A stretch of DNA of 64,000 bases from the NCBI GenBank assembly GCA_007026445.1, contig VDMD01000028.1:310001-374000 (forward strand), in the 5' to 3' direction. The notes beneath the pieces are model-generated. The model was not told the origin of the DNA, made no database searches, and saw only the letters and a list, made by a program, of their open reading frames with translations. The translations under genes were made by a program, and so were the position numbers. The stretch is from Schizophyllum amplum. Lineage: Eukaryota > Basidiomycota > Agaricomycetes > Agaricales > Schizophyllaceae. Positions 45,276-60,670 of this stretch are shown here, piece after piece. The first letter of the stretch is position 1. Each line of letters starts with the position of its first letter.

Positions 45276-48200
45276 TTACTTGCTGGACTGGAGTTGGGCG
45301 TCAGTTCTGGTCTGCGCGAAGAAATGGAAAAGGAAACTCACTACATAACCACTGAGCGTCCGGCTGGAATGGCTGGAGCCGTAAGTGGAGAGTTGAGGCT
45401 GGGAAGAGCGATACGACCGCGCCGAGCCCAAGGTGGACGCATGGTTGGAAGAGCTGCTTGGGGTCGTCGGCACACCACCGTTTGTCCGTGAGGACCGAGC
45501 CGTCAAAGGCGTCGGCGCGCTGATCTGCGACTTCTTCGGTGTAGCCGCAATCTTGCTCCGAGAGCTCAAGCTTGACGAGGAGGCATTGGCCTTGGTCGTT
45601 GGCGGCGTCTTCGGACGTTGACCACCGGTAACGAAGGGATGGCGCAGAGCCGCCTGAGGCTTGATCCTCCGCTCGGGGTCCCATACCAGACACTTGGCGA
45701 TGAAATCAACGAAGTTCTCGTCAGTGCAACGGAGTACTTGTTGCAGACTCTTCGTGCCGGGCCGCCTCCGACGTCCCTTGGAGTTGACCACAGGCCGCGG
45801 AACACCGCTGGGGTCTAGGGCACTGTGAGTACGAGCTGGAACGTAAAGGATCGTCAGGCTTACCAAAGAAGAGCTTCTTTCGAGAGCTACGGTTGACAAA
45901 GTCCTTGTCAGGAACGCCGAGGACCTCCATGATGCATGATAATTGTTCTTGCTCGTTCTCGCCGGGGAATATAGGAAAGCCAGTGTACAGCTCCGCGAGG
46001 ATACATCCGAGGCTCCACATGTCGATGGCCATATGATAATTCATACCAAGGATAACTTCTGGCGACCGGTAGAAACGACTCTGGATGTAGGTGTAGACTG
46101 ACGGAGGCGTTAGTTGCCACTTTTGTTACCAATGCACCGTACTCACTCTTCTCGTGCTCGAAGCAGCTACTACCGAAGTCGATGACCTTGATCGCACTCT
46201 TCGCAGGGTGCTTCAACAGCACGTTCTACGGTCCTGTCAGCGACGGCACGGATGCTCGAGCGGTAGTACTTACCTCGGGCTTCAGGTCACAATGCACAAT
46301 GCGATGATGGCGCATGAGCGACAACGACATCAACATCTGACTTGTGAAGCGACGGATGAGGGTCGTTGTGAACCCGACGAAGCCGTTCGCCTTAATCAAC
46401 TCATAGAGGTTGATGCTGAGCAGCTCCATGGCGATGCAAAGATGATTGCGGAAGTAGAAGTGCTCGGTCATCTTGATGACATGGTGCCTCTCGTCCGAGT
46501 CCTATGAATGATATCAGTCGGGCTGCCGGTTGCGACGACCGACGACACGTACCCATTTCCGAAGGTTGTCCAAAATCTTGATTTCCACAAGAGCCTGGTG
46601 GTGGAAGCGCTTCTTGTTACGAATGATCTTGATAGCGACAGATTCGCCAGTGCAGTGGTCGCGGCAATGAAGCACTTGTCCGAAAGACCCCTTGCCGAGT
46701 GTGTCTATCACTTCGTAGCGGTAAGCCAGATGGTCGTGGTTGATGACCAGATAGTCGCCGCGGTCGTCATCGTAGCCGTAATTGTTCGTTGAGTTCTCGA
46801 CGGTGGCCATCTTCTTCTTGCTGCGAGCACCAACACAGTAGACGGAGGGGTAGTCCAAGATCTCCTTCTTCTCGTACTCAGAAAGGTACTGGCTCTGGCT
46901 GCTCTTGAGAGTGGCTGCGGGATATATATGTCAGTCACACCCTATAGCTAGAGAGGCCGTACTCACCAGAGGGAGAAGAGGGAATGCCCGGAGCTATAGG
47001 CTCCGGGAATGCAAGCATGCCATCTAGCTCAACCTGCGATGCGCCCGCCGAGAGCTTCTTAGCCTGCTGCCGGCGGATGTAGTGCATCATCTCCTCATCG
47101 CCGAGAAGCTCCTCTTCGTCCACGGATGTCGGCGAAGGAGAAGGCGTAGACAACGATTGCCGACTTGAAGACGGAGTACCCATGCTTTGGTGAATATTCG
47201 GGGTCGAAGAGCTCGATGACCGCGGGAGTGATATCTTGGGGCTGAGTAGCTTGAGGCCCTTCGACGGCGAAAGGGCAGAGAAGCGATGGTGGGAGGACGA
47301 GGAAGTGCTCTCCGTCGGTGCTTGAGACGCAGAGCCCGAAGCCACGGACGACGTGGATGACTTACGAAGGCCGCTGAACGACATCGACTCGCGATTGGAC
47401 TTCCTAGGCAGAATGCTTGACGAGGATGAGTTGCCTACAGATTGGCGTGGCACACGCGAGACGGACGAAGTCGTCGTCGGCGAGGACCTCTTTGCAGCCC
47501 CTGTGATCGTGGACTTGTTGGACGAACCATCGCCCTCGATCACACCGAACTCGTTAGCGCTCCCAATGGGTGACGGGTTGGCAGGTGATGTCCCCAGGCC
47601 AGTCACGTTGACGCTGGTCCTGCGAGCAGTGCCGACCGTCGATCCCTTGAGCGTTGGAGAGCCGCCAATACCAGACGTCCTGCTCGAAATCCTGGGGATC
47701 TTGGTTGGTGTCTCCTTCGGAAGGCCGGAGATCGAGTTGTTGAACGACGCAGGCGGACCTTCCTTGGTGTCCCGAACCGTCTGTGAGCTAGCGGTGCCGA
47801 CGGAAGGCGAGCCAGCGATCGTGGGGAGCTGGTTGCGACTTCTAAGCGAGGAGTCCGACTGCTTTTGCATCGAACTGACCGTCTGTGACGTGAGGCGCGA
47901 CCCCGCCGCGGTAGATCGCGACGACGACGAGCTCGACGTCGACGTAGACTGGGATGTCGGCGTTGATGTCAACGAAGTCCCAGCCTTCAGCCTCGCGACG
48001 CGCTGCGCTGTGGCCGGCTCCAGGGCAGCGATTTGCATGGGAGGCATCGCTACCGGCTCCTTCGGCTTGCGAGGGTCCGTGGACGAAAGAGTCTAAGGCA
48101 AAGGACATGAGTGACGGAGCACAAAGGGTGGAAAAAGGACTTCACCTTGCCACGCTTCCGGCCCATCAGGACCGAGATCCGTCCTTCCTTATCTTCCTTC

Positions 48201-51106
48201 TTCTTCTCCTTCTCCGGCTTCGCTTCCTTGCCACTGTCCCTGGACCGACTCGGTTCTCTCCCTGACTGATTGGAGTCACTATGCAGGCTTCTCCGCGAAC
48301 TCGACCCCTTTAGCAACGAGGGAAAACCCAGACTCATCATCGAGCTCTTCTTGTGCGCCGACGTTGAAGGCGGATTATAGTCGTCGGGTGGAGAGCTGCT
48401 CACCTTGTGTTGCGCGGACGTAGGTGACGAAGGCAGCGGAGGGGGCGGCATTTGCATCGACTGTGAAGATGACCGTCGGAAGAAAGGGATGGACGACGGT
48501 GTGAGGCGCTTGGACTGATTGCGACGCACAGAGGAGCTCGGACTCAGTGGAGCACCCGACGAGAGAGTCGATGCGTGGTTCGTGCTAGCACTAGAGTCTG
48601 TGCCCGAACGGCTGGGCACTCCACCCCGCTCAGGAGTCTTAGAGGAAGACGGGCCCCCAGGGGTCCGAATCGAGCTCTGAGACGACATGGATGCCAACGA
48701 TGATGCCGAAGTCATGGCCTCATTCTGTACAGGTGACCAAGCAGGGGCGTTGGCCATGGACGGCGAGAGACTCTGCTCCTTCGACGTAGACTTGCGGATC
48801 TGCTGTCCGAAAGACATGGTGCGCGGGCTCTTGGCGGTAGGGGAGGACGGCGAGTTCGATAGCTTGATGTTGAGCGCGTTCGAGAAGCTCCACTTCTTCG
48901 ATGGCGTCTTGGTGACCGGGACGTCGCTGGAGCTGGTTTCCCCCGTGTACACCTGCTGGCTCGGGCGGCGCTTGTGCGAGGCTTCCTCGTTGGAGCGGCG
49001 AGGACTGCTATCGCTGTCATGTTGCACCGACGGGAAGACCAGGCCCGCTGACGAATTCGGTGGCGACTTGTACGATGAAAGATCCTTCGGTAAGGGAGGC
49101 ACCGGCGGGACCTCCACGTCCTCGCCCGCCTCTCCGCTGATAGCCAAAGACGCGACGCGATCCTTGATAGACATGGCATCTCCGGAGTGATTAGACGTAT
49201 CGCTGCCTGCGCTGTTACGGCGCAGCTTCCCAAACGAATGGCGACTGGACGTTGCCGACATCGATGTGATACTTGTAGTAGCAGACATAGAGGCCGAGTC
49301 CCTCGAGCTCGGGGTGCCAGTGTAGTTTGTCGATGAAGTCGAACCTCGCTTAGCCGACAAGCTGGATCGCGCTCCCTTCTTGGGTGTCCTATCAGACGAG
49401 GAAGACGTAGCATGCTGCTGCTCGTCACCGCTGGTAGCCGCGCCTATGATCTCGCCGGTATCGGCCCGTTGAGGTGATTCCTTCTCCTTCGTGCCCGATC
49501 GACTTTTCGAGTTGTCACCTGAGCTGCTGATGCCTTCCCATTGCGTCGAACTCTTGCCTGGCGTGCTTGGCCTGCTGGAGCCCGGGCGACCAAAGCTACC
49601 TACACTGGCGCGGGCACGCGCCGTCTTGCCCGAGATGCCGTCCAACTTCCTCAGAGCCTCCGCTGTCGCTTCATCGTCAAGACCAGACCAGCCCTCTTGA
49701 GTGCCGCGCAGAAGCGAATGAGCAACGTTGGGCGACGAATGGGACTGTGATGGCTCCCGAGTCAAAGGGGGAGAGGTATGGGGCTGCTTCAGGAATTGCT
49801 GGATCGCGTTGGACGACGGCGAAGGCGGCAAATGCGAGAAATCCGTGGTGTGTACCCTCCGGTTATGGATGTGTCCTTCTGAGCCCGAGGAAGTCAAAGA
49901 AGTCTGCCTGACGTGGCGCTCGGGCGATTTCGCGGCGGAAGACAGGGTAGGGCTCGTAACGGACGAGGACGGCGGTCTGCCGTTGCCGAGAGAGATGCCA
50001 GAGCTTTCCCGCCTGCGATCTTTGCCCTTCTCACGAGAAGAGGCGCTGATGTTCAGGCTGCGATGGCGCCTAGCGGACGCCTCCTTGCTCTTCTCCTTCG
50101 AAGCAGACATCGAAGAACGCTTGGAGATGAGGACACCAGCCTGATCCATCTCGAACTCGTCTGACGTGCGCTTTTTCGCACGCCGTCCGCCAGGAGTAGA
50201 GAATGCGCTTGGAGGCGAGAGGGGTACGTCGACGTCCGATGACAGATCTAGCTGTAATGGAGCGTTCGTGGACTGATCACGAGGGGTGGTTGGCGAGTCC
50301 TTGGGAAGTTCCGGCGCAGGGTCCAAAGCCGAAGGTTTTCTGGGGTATAAGATTTCCTCGCCGCCGCTCTCCTCTGGTAACGAGGCTCGACCGCGAAGAG
50401 GGCGTGGGATATCCATAGACTGCTACAAGCTACTGGTTAGCGATAATCGAGACTGAGAAGACAGTAACGCGCACCCGGTCTTCCTTGCCAGAGGATTCAC
50501 CGTCGACTGCTTCGATGGTCCATGGGCTATCGGGATCGTTCTCCTCTTCCTCCTGCGTCGGCAGAGGCTCGACCTTGCGGGTGACGATGTCGTCGACGTG
50601 GCTTGTTTTGGACCACCGAGGCGTCGTCAAGTCGCCGACACCAATCAGACCGCGCCTGTCGATGGACGCTGGATCACGCGCGGGAGTCACGGGGCTCTCG
50701 ACCGGGCTACGGTTCGGTGTGACGCTGAGAAGCGCGGGAGGATGCGGGAGCGGAGGCATGGGCGAGTCTGACTGGGCGCCAAAATAGTACGGGTCGAGCG
50801 ACGAGGTGGATGAGGTCGAACGCGACATGGTGTGATCACGCTCCATCGAGGCTGAGTCCTGAGCCTGGGATATATGGAAAATGGGCTGACGAAGTGCATG
50901 TCAACAAACCGAACCGGGTAAGGACGCGCGCGGCGCCTGCATACCTGCTGCTGCAAAACATCGTCGCGGTCGTCGCTGTCGTTGGCACCGTCTGCTTCGT
51001 TATCAGCGGCGCGTGCATTCGTCCTGGTCGTCTCCAGCGCCTCCGAATGGCCGTCTGGCGCGTCGTCTGCGTCGTCGACCGGTGGCCTTGCGCGAGGAGA
51101 GAGCAT
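45276..51106 (-). CDS. DYRK-family protein kinase (Pom1-like), very long N-terminus
   Basis: Dual-specificity Tyr-regulated Ser/Thr kinase, class 2 DYRK; fission-yeast Pom1 controls polarity and mitotic entry. The first exon starts at 51106 ([15 protein letters not shown], ending DVLQQQ) and splices to [17 protein letters not shown] Ser/Pro-rich disordered region of over 1,000 residues follows (50415-46966). The DYRK-homology box [18 protein letters not shown] precedes the kinase: [50 protein letters not shown], the activation loop [18 protein letters not shown] with the Tyr-Thr-Tyr pair, and [15 protein letters not shown]. The Ser-rich tail ends [13 protein letters not shown]...LQSSK at 45276; its last 57 nt could be an intron instead. 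Confidence 0.92.
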
Positions 51107-51544
51107 ATTTGTTCACGGGAGAAAAAGAAAGGAAGGGTGTCGGGCGTCGGAATCGATGTCGTTCCGGTCACCGTCCGGGGCGAGTTGTAGCGGGCAGAGC
51201 ACGACGCGGCCGTCGACGGGCGACGACTTTGGGTGTTCAGACACGAGCCATGCGACACGGACGAGCACCGCGACCTGTACCGTGATGTTTGTCAACACCG
51301 TCGAGCCTCAAGCCTGGTCATGTGGCGTCGCGTGCTCGCACCCCACCCTTTGCGTTGTTTCGTTCACACGTCCGCCAATATAGACTCCAGACCAAGAAAT
51401 TTGGGTAGATTGGGTTTCAAGAAATATGCAGGTGTAGGAACAGATATGCTACAGAACATTAGAACAGCAACGTCAAGAAATAGAAAGCGCGAAGTAAGTC
51501 ATCGTAAATATTAGTGTCAGAGGCGGGAGCAGCAACGTCTCTGT
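51107..51544. other. Promoter region of the DYRK kinase gene
   Basis: About 438 bp between the stop of the J-domain/ankyrin gene and the DYRK start, both minus strand. No ORF with recognisable content. Confidence 0.5.
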
Positions 51545-54500
51545 CTACAGTTCCTGTTCAAAGGCGCGAGGGCGGCCCCGGAAGAACCCACGCCCGCGCC
51601 CACGGTATGGCCGACCGCGACCACGGCCACGCCCTCTCATAGTTTGACCTGACGGCTCGTGTGGTGGGACAGGGCTGGCCGCACTGCTGCTGACGACAGT
51701 CGACGAGGACGAGGACGAAAGCGGCTCCACGGCTTCAACGCACGGTGTGCGGACCACCGTAGCGCCCTGCACGACCTGCGGCTTCTCGTAAAAGAGATCG
51801 TCAGGAATGGCCATCGTCTGGAAGTCCTCCACCGCGATGGGCTCGTAGACCTGCACGGGTGGCACAGCCGATGCCTGCGAAGGCTGCAGAACAGGTTAGT
51901 CAAGGATATACGTGGAGGATAACCTGATAATCACCTCGCGCGCCTGAGCCTGCTGCCGCTCCTCTCTCAGCCGCTGACTGCGAGCCTTGTCGCGCTCGCT
52001 CTGCGCCTTGCGGCGCTGCATGGTGGCCTCCCACTAAACATGATGAGAAAAGGATCGTAGATAATTACGAAGCTACCCACCTTGGCCCGTTGCTCCTCCG
52101 ACCACGTCTCGTCCGGAACCACTTGCTGCTTCACCTTGGGTGCCGGCTTGGGCCGCTCAGCCTTGGGCGCGGGTTTGGGTCGCTCAGTGGTCTGCGGTCG
52201 CGGCACCGGCTGAGGCGCTTCAACAGGCTGCTCCTGTCGCTGCGTCTCAGCGGGCTGCTTCTGCCGCCACGTCTCCGCCTGACCCGCCTGACCCTCCGCC
52301 TTCACAGGCTGCCGCATGTCCGCCTGCCCCGCCCGCGCCTCTGCCTGAGCCGCCTTTGCCTCCGCCTTCCTTGCCTTCGCCTCAGCCTTCTTCTCCGCCT
52401 TCTTCAACGCAAACTTCTCCTGCTTGCGCCGCAGTTTCTCCTCCCGGGCGAGCTCGGCGGGCGTGCGCGGCTGGTGATTGGGGTGGCTTTCTACACTACG
52501 CGCCTGGTTCTCCGCACTCGGCGACGTGCTGCCCGCCTTCAAGCGCACCAGCTCCGCCTTGAGCATAATATCGTTAGCGTGCCGGCGCGCCTCCATCTCT
52601 GCCTGCGCGGTGCGCAGGCGCGCGTCCTCATCAGCTTTTCGGCGCGCCACCTCCTCTTCACGTCGACGCACCGCCGCCGCGTCTGACTCACGTCGCCTGA
52701 CAGCCTCCTCTTCCCGACGCTTGGCCGCATCCTCCTCCCGACGCTTCGCCTCAGCCGCCTCGCGTTCTGCGCGTCTTTTGGCCTCCTGCCGCGCGCGTCG
52801 CTCCTCGTCCGCCGCCTTCTGCTTCGCCATGCGCTCCTCCTGCTTCGCGACGCGCTCCTCCTTCTGCCGACGCTCCGCTTCGGCTACCTCCCGCTCGCGC
52901 TGCGCGGCCTGCCGCGCGGCCTCCTCCGCTAGCCGGCGCGTATGTTCTTCTTCCTGCCGGGCGTGTTCCGCCGCCAGCCGCGCCTGCGCCTCCTGCTCCC
53001 GTTGCCGCTTCGTCTCCTCGCGGTCCCGGCGCTCCTTCTCCTCCATCTTCACGCGCTCCGCTTCCTCCTGTTGCTGCTTGATCTCCGCCGCCTCGCGTTC
53101 GGCTTTTTCCTGCTCGAGCCGTTGCTGCTTTAGCCGATTTTCCTCCTTCCGCCGCCTGTTGGCCTCCGCGCGTGCTTCCTCCTCCGCGAGCCGGCGCCGC
53201 TTCGCCTCCGGATCTTCAGCGGTCTTGCCCTTCTTCTTCTTGCCCTTCTGCGCTGCCTGTATTTTCTCCGCCGCCTCCGCCGCCAGCACGTCGGGGTCCA
53301 CGAACCCTTTTTTGTTGGCTAGGATATTGCGCACGTCCTCGTCATACGACTGTTGGAAGCAGCGCTGCGCGTCGTGCACGGTGGCGTCCTTGAGCGCTAG
53401 CTGGATCATTTCGTGGTTGCCGCTGGCGATCGCGAGCTGCAGCGGTGTCCGGCCGTCCGCGCACGCCTTTGAGGGGTGGCATCCCTCAGCGAGTTTCCCC
53501 TGGCGCGAGAGGAACAATTTCGCCGCCGCAACGTTGCCGGAGAGCACGGCTTGGTGGTACGGTGTGAGCTTCGCCGCGTTGAGCAGCGCCGCGTTCGCGC
53601 CGCGGTCGAGGAGGTACTGGACGCACGCGGCGTCGGGGCCCTTGGCGGCCGCGTGCAGCAGCGTCTCGTAATTGACCTTAGGGTGGTGGGGATTCTTAGA
53701 GGGGCGCTCGGGGGTGTCGACGTCGAAGGCGTTCGCTGCGAGAAGGGAGCGCAGGATGTCAACGTCGCCCTCGCGCGCAGCCTTGAACGCGCGCGACCGG
53801 GCCGCGGACTGCGCTTCCTCCTTGCGCGCCTTTTCCTGCGCCTGCAGGTTGGCCAGCCGCTTCTCCTCTTCGATTTCCTTTTCTGCGAGGCGTGAGCGAG
53901 GCGTGGCACGCACATAGCCAGATCGACCTACCCAATGCCTTCATCCGCTTCTCGTATTCCTCCTTCTCCTTCTTGCGTGCTGCAGACGGGCTCTTGGAGC
54001 GGCGCGGGCGCGACGCGTATCCGTAGCTGTTGCCGCTGGACGAAGGGCCGTAGTCGTAATAGTCGTCAAACTCGTCGTCGTCGGACTCGTCCGAAAAGTC
54101 GTCCCCGGGCACGATGACGGGGATGCCGTTGACTATGATCATCGTAGGACCGCGGCGGTGGCGGAAATGCGATCGGTACTCTGGGAGGCTAGTGAGGTGG
54201 ATGGGGCGAGAGATGGCGTAGTCACGTACGCTGACCGCGGCTGCTGCTGTACTTGCCATTCATCATGCTCTCAAACATGAATCTGAAGCCAGTTAGCGGG
54301 GACACAGAGTGATTTAGGTCGCGCACCTGAAGAACGAGTGGGCAAAGCCCGGGTCGCCCCCCATAAAGTCGTCGCCATCGTCGTCGTCAAAGCCGCCAAA
54401 CGCATCCTCCTCGCCCCAGGCGGGGTTGTCGTAGTACTTCTGGCAGACGTCCCATGCGGCGCTAATCTGTGATCACGTTAGTGATACCATGGGTATGTAC

Positions 54501-54675
54501 GATAAGTAAATACCTCTTGAAACTTGGCCGTCGCTTCGCTCGCCCTGCTGTGATTCCGGTCCGGGTGGTGCTCAAAGGCCAGGCGCTTATATGTTCGGGC
54601 CGCGACAGCGTACTCTGCGTCGGTCGCGAGTCCCAGCACGCCAAAAGATTCAACGACCTGCTTTTTGAGAACCAT
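51545..54675 (-). CDS. J-domain, ankyrin-repeat, coiled-coil, RGG-tail protein
   Basis: Exon 1 encodes a J domain: VVESFGVLGLATDAEYAVAA, RTYKRLAFEHHPDRNHSRAS (HPD motif), then ISAAWDVCQKYYDNPAWGEE. An acidic linker (FGGFDDDDGDDFMGG) and exons with HFRHRRGPTMIIVNGIPVIV lead to ankyrin repeats: AFKAAREGDVDILRSLLA, ETLLHAAAKGPDAACVQYLL, LTPYHQAVLSGNVAAAKLFL, GRTPLQLAIASGNHEMIQLA. About 300 residues of Glu/Arg/Ala-rich single helix or coiled coil follow. The C-terminus is [20 protein letters not shown]. The joins between exons are in frame with normal splice sites, so I treat it as one gene of roughly 900 residues; two adjacent genes is the alternative. An Hsp70 co-chaperone with RNA-binding or scaffold properties is inferred only. 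Confidence 0.78.
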
Positions 54676-56892
54676 TGCGCGATGTTGGGAGCGCTAGGAG
54701 CGCGCTGGACGGCGAGCAAAAGAACGGTCAGAATCAGGGCAAGCTCGTGTGATGGCACGCGGTGTGATGTGTGACACACGCGACGTCGCGAGCGTGACCA
54801 CTGACTACGCCTCGTTGTTCCAGAACAAGCAATTTTGCCCCTGTCTGTGAAGCAATGCGAGAAAGAGAACACCTGGGGGGAGCAAAGAGAAGAGATATGT
54901 AAGAGGGCATTCGAAGACGGATGGGGCCACCCATACAGATAGAGTAGGAAACAGCGAGCAAGGAAGGGCACACGAGAATGGATGCGTGAGCGACGGCGGC
55001 GGCGCGAGGAGCAAGGGCCCAAACTGGACTCGTATGTTCTCCTTCAACAAATTCGCGCAGGCTCGCACGTAATTACATTCTAGTCTGCGAGTACACAGTC
55101 ACTCTACGGCAAACCCAATGCAGAGACACCTTCAGCACTCCCCGTAACCTCCCACAGGCCACCACCTGGCGCCACGAACTCGCCGCCCGCGCTTTGTGAG
55201 TTCCGCGGCGACTCCCAACCGAAGACGCCGCCGGCCTTTTCGCTCGCCCCCCCCCCCCTCCCCAACTACCTCCCTTTCGTAATGAGCAACCTCCTTTGTT
55301 GCAATCAGTTGCTTTCTCGGTGTACTCAACTCACCCTCTTTCTCGGTGACCGTTGGGCCGCTGGGCGAGCATGTGCATGCTTCCGGCAGTTCGGGTTGCA
55401 CATCTATCCGAGAGCGACTCGGCGATAAGAAACAGCGGGAACAAGAAAATCGAGAGGCGGCCGCGCACCTCGCACCGGTTATGCGCTGGAGCTGCGCAGA
55501 AAATCCTGGAAAAAGTTCGAGCAAAATGGGACCTCAGGATCAAATCAAGGCGGACCACGACCTCACTAGCACTGGCCGAGAGAAAGAATGGAACAAAAGC
55601 ACCCAATCCTGCCAGATCCGAATGCGGCGCTGTTATAATCCACCCGCAAAAAGGGACGCTACAGGAATGTTTCAGAGTAGTCGGGTACGGTATAAGAACA
55701 CTGGGACGTACCACCACTGCATGACGACCTGCTAGCGGACCCCAATAGAGACTACACGGTAATCGACCGGAGGGAAGTCGCCAAGCTGTCGGATGCCAGG
55801 ATTCGGCCAAAGTTATCGCTCGGTGCAGCAATACTGGTATGGACTCGTGAAGGCTGCAAGAAAGGTCACAGTCGCGACACCCATGGTACGAACGGCAATG
55901 CTGGAGGTCGTGCGTGGCGCTGCAGCACGCACGTCGCACATCGAAACTACAAAAGCTGGAGGACACTGGTGGGTGTATGCCACAACAGGCAGCTTAATGA
56001 TGACTGTAGCAGCAAGGACGAGGGACACCCCAGGACGGACGGCGTCACGCCTCAGAAGCGGAAACAGGCAACAAAGAAGCTGCCAAAGAGTCACCGCGCG
56101 GCAGAGATTGGATGTATATATGCACGCACTGTGATGTGACCTCAAGAGCGGGGAAGACACGAGACGCATCTCTGCTGATTATCAACTAGAGCCACACTCG
56201 TGAGTTACCTGATCTGACCCTGTAGCTTTGCGAAAGAAGGATGTACTCACTGTAAAGCCGTTCCCTCGGCCACTAAGGCGTAACCGGGTGACCGGGAGTC
56301 GTAAATCGAGGACGACCTCTACGCGGCAATTTACGTCCCTCAAACCGACTCCCAACGTTCGTGAGGAGACCCGGCCAGGACCCGGCATAGCGAGAGGGCA
56401 AGTGCAAGAAGTAATAGTGTGATATGTGACAGATGATGATGTTGTTCCCAGACAGGTAAGTATGCCCCTGTTTGCGAAGCTCAGCGCCGCCCATGCAAAG
56501 TGTCCGTCCGCTGGCCTCGAGGCGGCGGTGTCCTGGCGTCTGTTCTTGACTTCCAGGGCAGAAACGTTGTAGGCGGCCCGTCAGAAGGCGCGAAAGCTCG
56601 GAGAAGGTACTAGGATGTTCTAGTTGGCTCTACTGCTCGTCCTTACTCTGGATCGACTCAGTAGCGCCGTCGCGCACGCGCGTACCGAGCTCGCCGCACT
56701 AATCTGCTCCTGTGCAGCAGATCGGATCTGGGCCTCGAGGTATGCTCGCTTCCGCCGCGCTGCCCCAGCTCTTTGTTAAAGCGCCCCCCAGGACCCTGCA
56801 CCAACAGACCGTCGCACGACCGTGTACTTTAGCAGTCAGTAAGCCACCGAGTCCCCCGAGTTCTCATCTCATACAACCACCTCACATCAGCC
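54676..56892. other. 2.2 kb intergenic region
   Basis: Divergent spacer between the J-domain gene (-) and the Zn2Cys6 gene (+). It contains a 12-C homopolymer at 55247-55258. ORFs up to 211 codons occur on both strands, but they overlap one another, lack domains and have no convincing splice context. The last part likely contains the promoter and leader of the transcription factor. I found no tRNA, repeat family or transposon end. Confidence 0.5.
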
Positions 56893-57593
56893 ATGTCCTC
56901 CAACGTCAACGACCGCACCTATCATACCACCGCGACGGCTAGTCCCCCAGTGCCGTCGCCGGACGGGCTGCTCATGTTCCCCATCGACTGGCCGCGCGAC
57001 TCGGAGGCATCTCCCAAGCCAACCACCCGGTCTAAGCGCCGTCAGGTCAAGAACGCGTGCACGCTCTGCCAGAAGTCGTGCAAGAAATGCGACGAAGCGC
57101 GTCCCTGCCTTCGTTGCGTCCGCTACGGTGTACCCGAGCGCTGTGTCAACTCGCAGCGCAAGGAGAGGAAGAAGGGTACGAAGCGTGGCCCTTACAGGAA
57201 GCGTGATGTAAGAGGTGCGTCCCCCGTGCGCTGGCTCGCCCGCTGTCGCTGACACCGACCTCAGATCAGGATGACCTCGCAGGTCTTCCGCGATCGCCGG
57301 ACGAGCCCCAGATGCCGCCCCCACCCCCACCCCCATGCCATTTCCCCACAGCCCCGCCGGTTCAGCCGGTATTCTATACCCACCCGTCGCTCTACCCCAA
57401 GCCCGGCGAGCAGGCCCCCTCCCATTCCATCGTCTGCCCAGTCTCTGTACCTGCGCAGGTAGACATGGGTGTTCCCTACATTGCAACATGGGGTTGGGGC
57501 TATCACGCCTACCCACCCCACTATCAGTACCCCTACAAGGGCTACAATGATCATCTAGGTGTTGTGCCCACCCAGTCACATATGAATTACTAA
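56893..57593 (+). CDS. Zn2Cys6 (Gal4-type) transcription regulator, 216 aa
   Basis: Two exons (56893-57214, 57265-57593) join to 217 codons. The binuclear zinc cluster near residues 56-85 is ACTLCQKSCKKCDEARPCLR followed by CVRYGVPERC, spacing CX2CX6CX5CX2CX8C, with an extra Cys inside the first loop. A basic linker follows (RKERKKGTKRGPYRKR). The remainder is Pro/Tyr-rich (PPPPPPPCHFPTAPP, YHAYPPHYQYPYKGYN), with no fungal-specific TF middle-homology domain. Such short regulators with this cluster and linker are common in Agaricomycetes. The target genes cannot be told. Confidence 0.9.
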
Positions 57594-57891
57594 CAATTAC
57601 TTTATCTTACTGTACTGGTATGTATACTGACAACAGCCTGCTAGCTAGTGGGCTGTTGTGAGCCTTCATATTTTTGCATTCTGATGGGGTTACTATATCT
57701 TGCTACATAGCCATGGACTTCATAGTGCTTGTTGATATCTTGGTGTGTTGCTGTACTCAATGCTATTGTGCTTTCCCTTGGAGACCAAACAATGGAGTGA
57801 CAAACAAAGCAAACAAGGCATGCACAACAGTGACAGTGCTAGTGAAGTACATTAAGAGCAGAACAGCAAAGATAAAAACCCCAAAGATGGC
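57594..57891. other. Convergent 3' spacer
   Basis: About 298 bp, AT-richer than its surroundings, between the stops of the Zn2Cys6 gene (+) and the DEAD-box gene (-). Two 3' UTRs probably share it. Confidence 0.5.
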
Positions 57892-60301
<2,410 letters not shown>

Positions 60302-60670
60302 GATGACAGTCGAAAACAAAGATGCAGCAAAGATGTGTGCACAGCGGAACGATCGGGCCGAGTCCCAAGTTCAGCTTGGACCTTGCCAGTGATTTGCCAG
60401 TGATGAACTTCAACTTGACCAGGACTTCCAAAGGACTTCACTTGGTTGAGCTTTAGCTTCATGTTCATCATTCCGGTACAAGTCAGACGAGTTGCCTGCA
60501 CCTTTAAAGCTCATCGGTCGCAAGAAATGAATTACGGGAGCATGCAAGTCACTACGTATTTCTAAGTACATCAATGTCAAGTATGTACTAAGCTCGAGCG
60601 TTCCACACAACCTATCCTCGCGAACAACATATGTGACGAATGAACAGCAGTCGCAATTGGCCCTGGCGTC
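60302..60670. other. Promoter region of the DDX41-like gene
   Basis: About 369 bp between the SDR stop and the helicase start, both minus strand. No supported gene or repeat. Confidence 0.5.

Noticed and set aside
47353..48096. Plus-strand ORF of 247 codons
   Set aside because: Antisense to the Ser-rich linker of the DYRK kinase, whose codon use leaves few stops on the other strand. No recognisable motif.
52478..53671. Long plus-strand ORF of 397 codons, Ser/Arg/Cys-rich
   Set aside because: It is the antisense shadow of the Glu/Arg/Ala-rich coiled-coil exon of the J-domain/ankyrin gene; the repetitive codon pattern keeps the opposite strand open. No domain is visible.
55331..55966. Minus-strand ORF of 211 codons in the 2.2 kb spacer
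   Set aside because: Cys/Ser/Arg-rich composition typical of random GC-rich ORFs, with no motif, and overlapped by equally open plus-strand frames.
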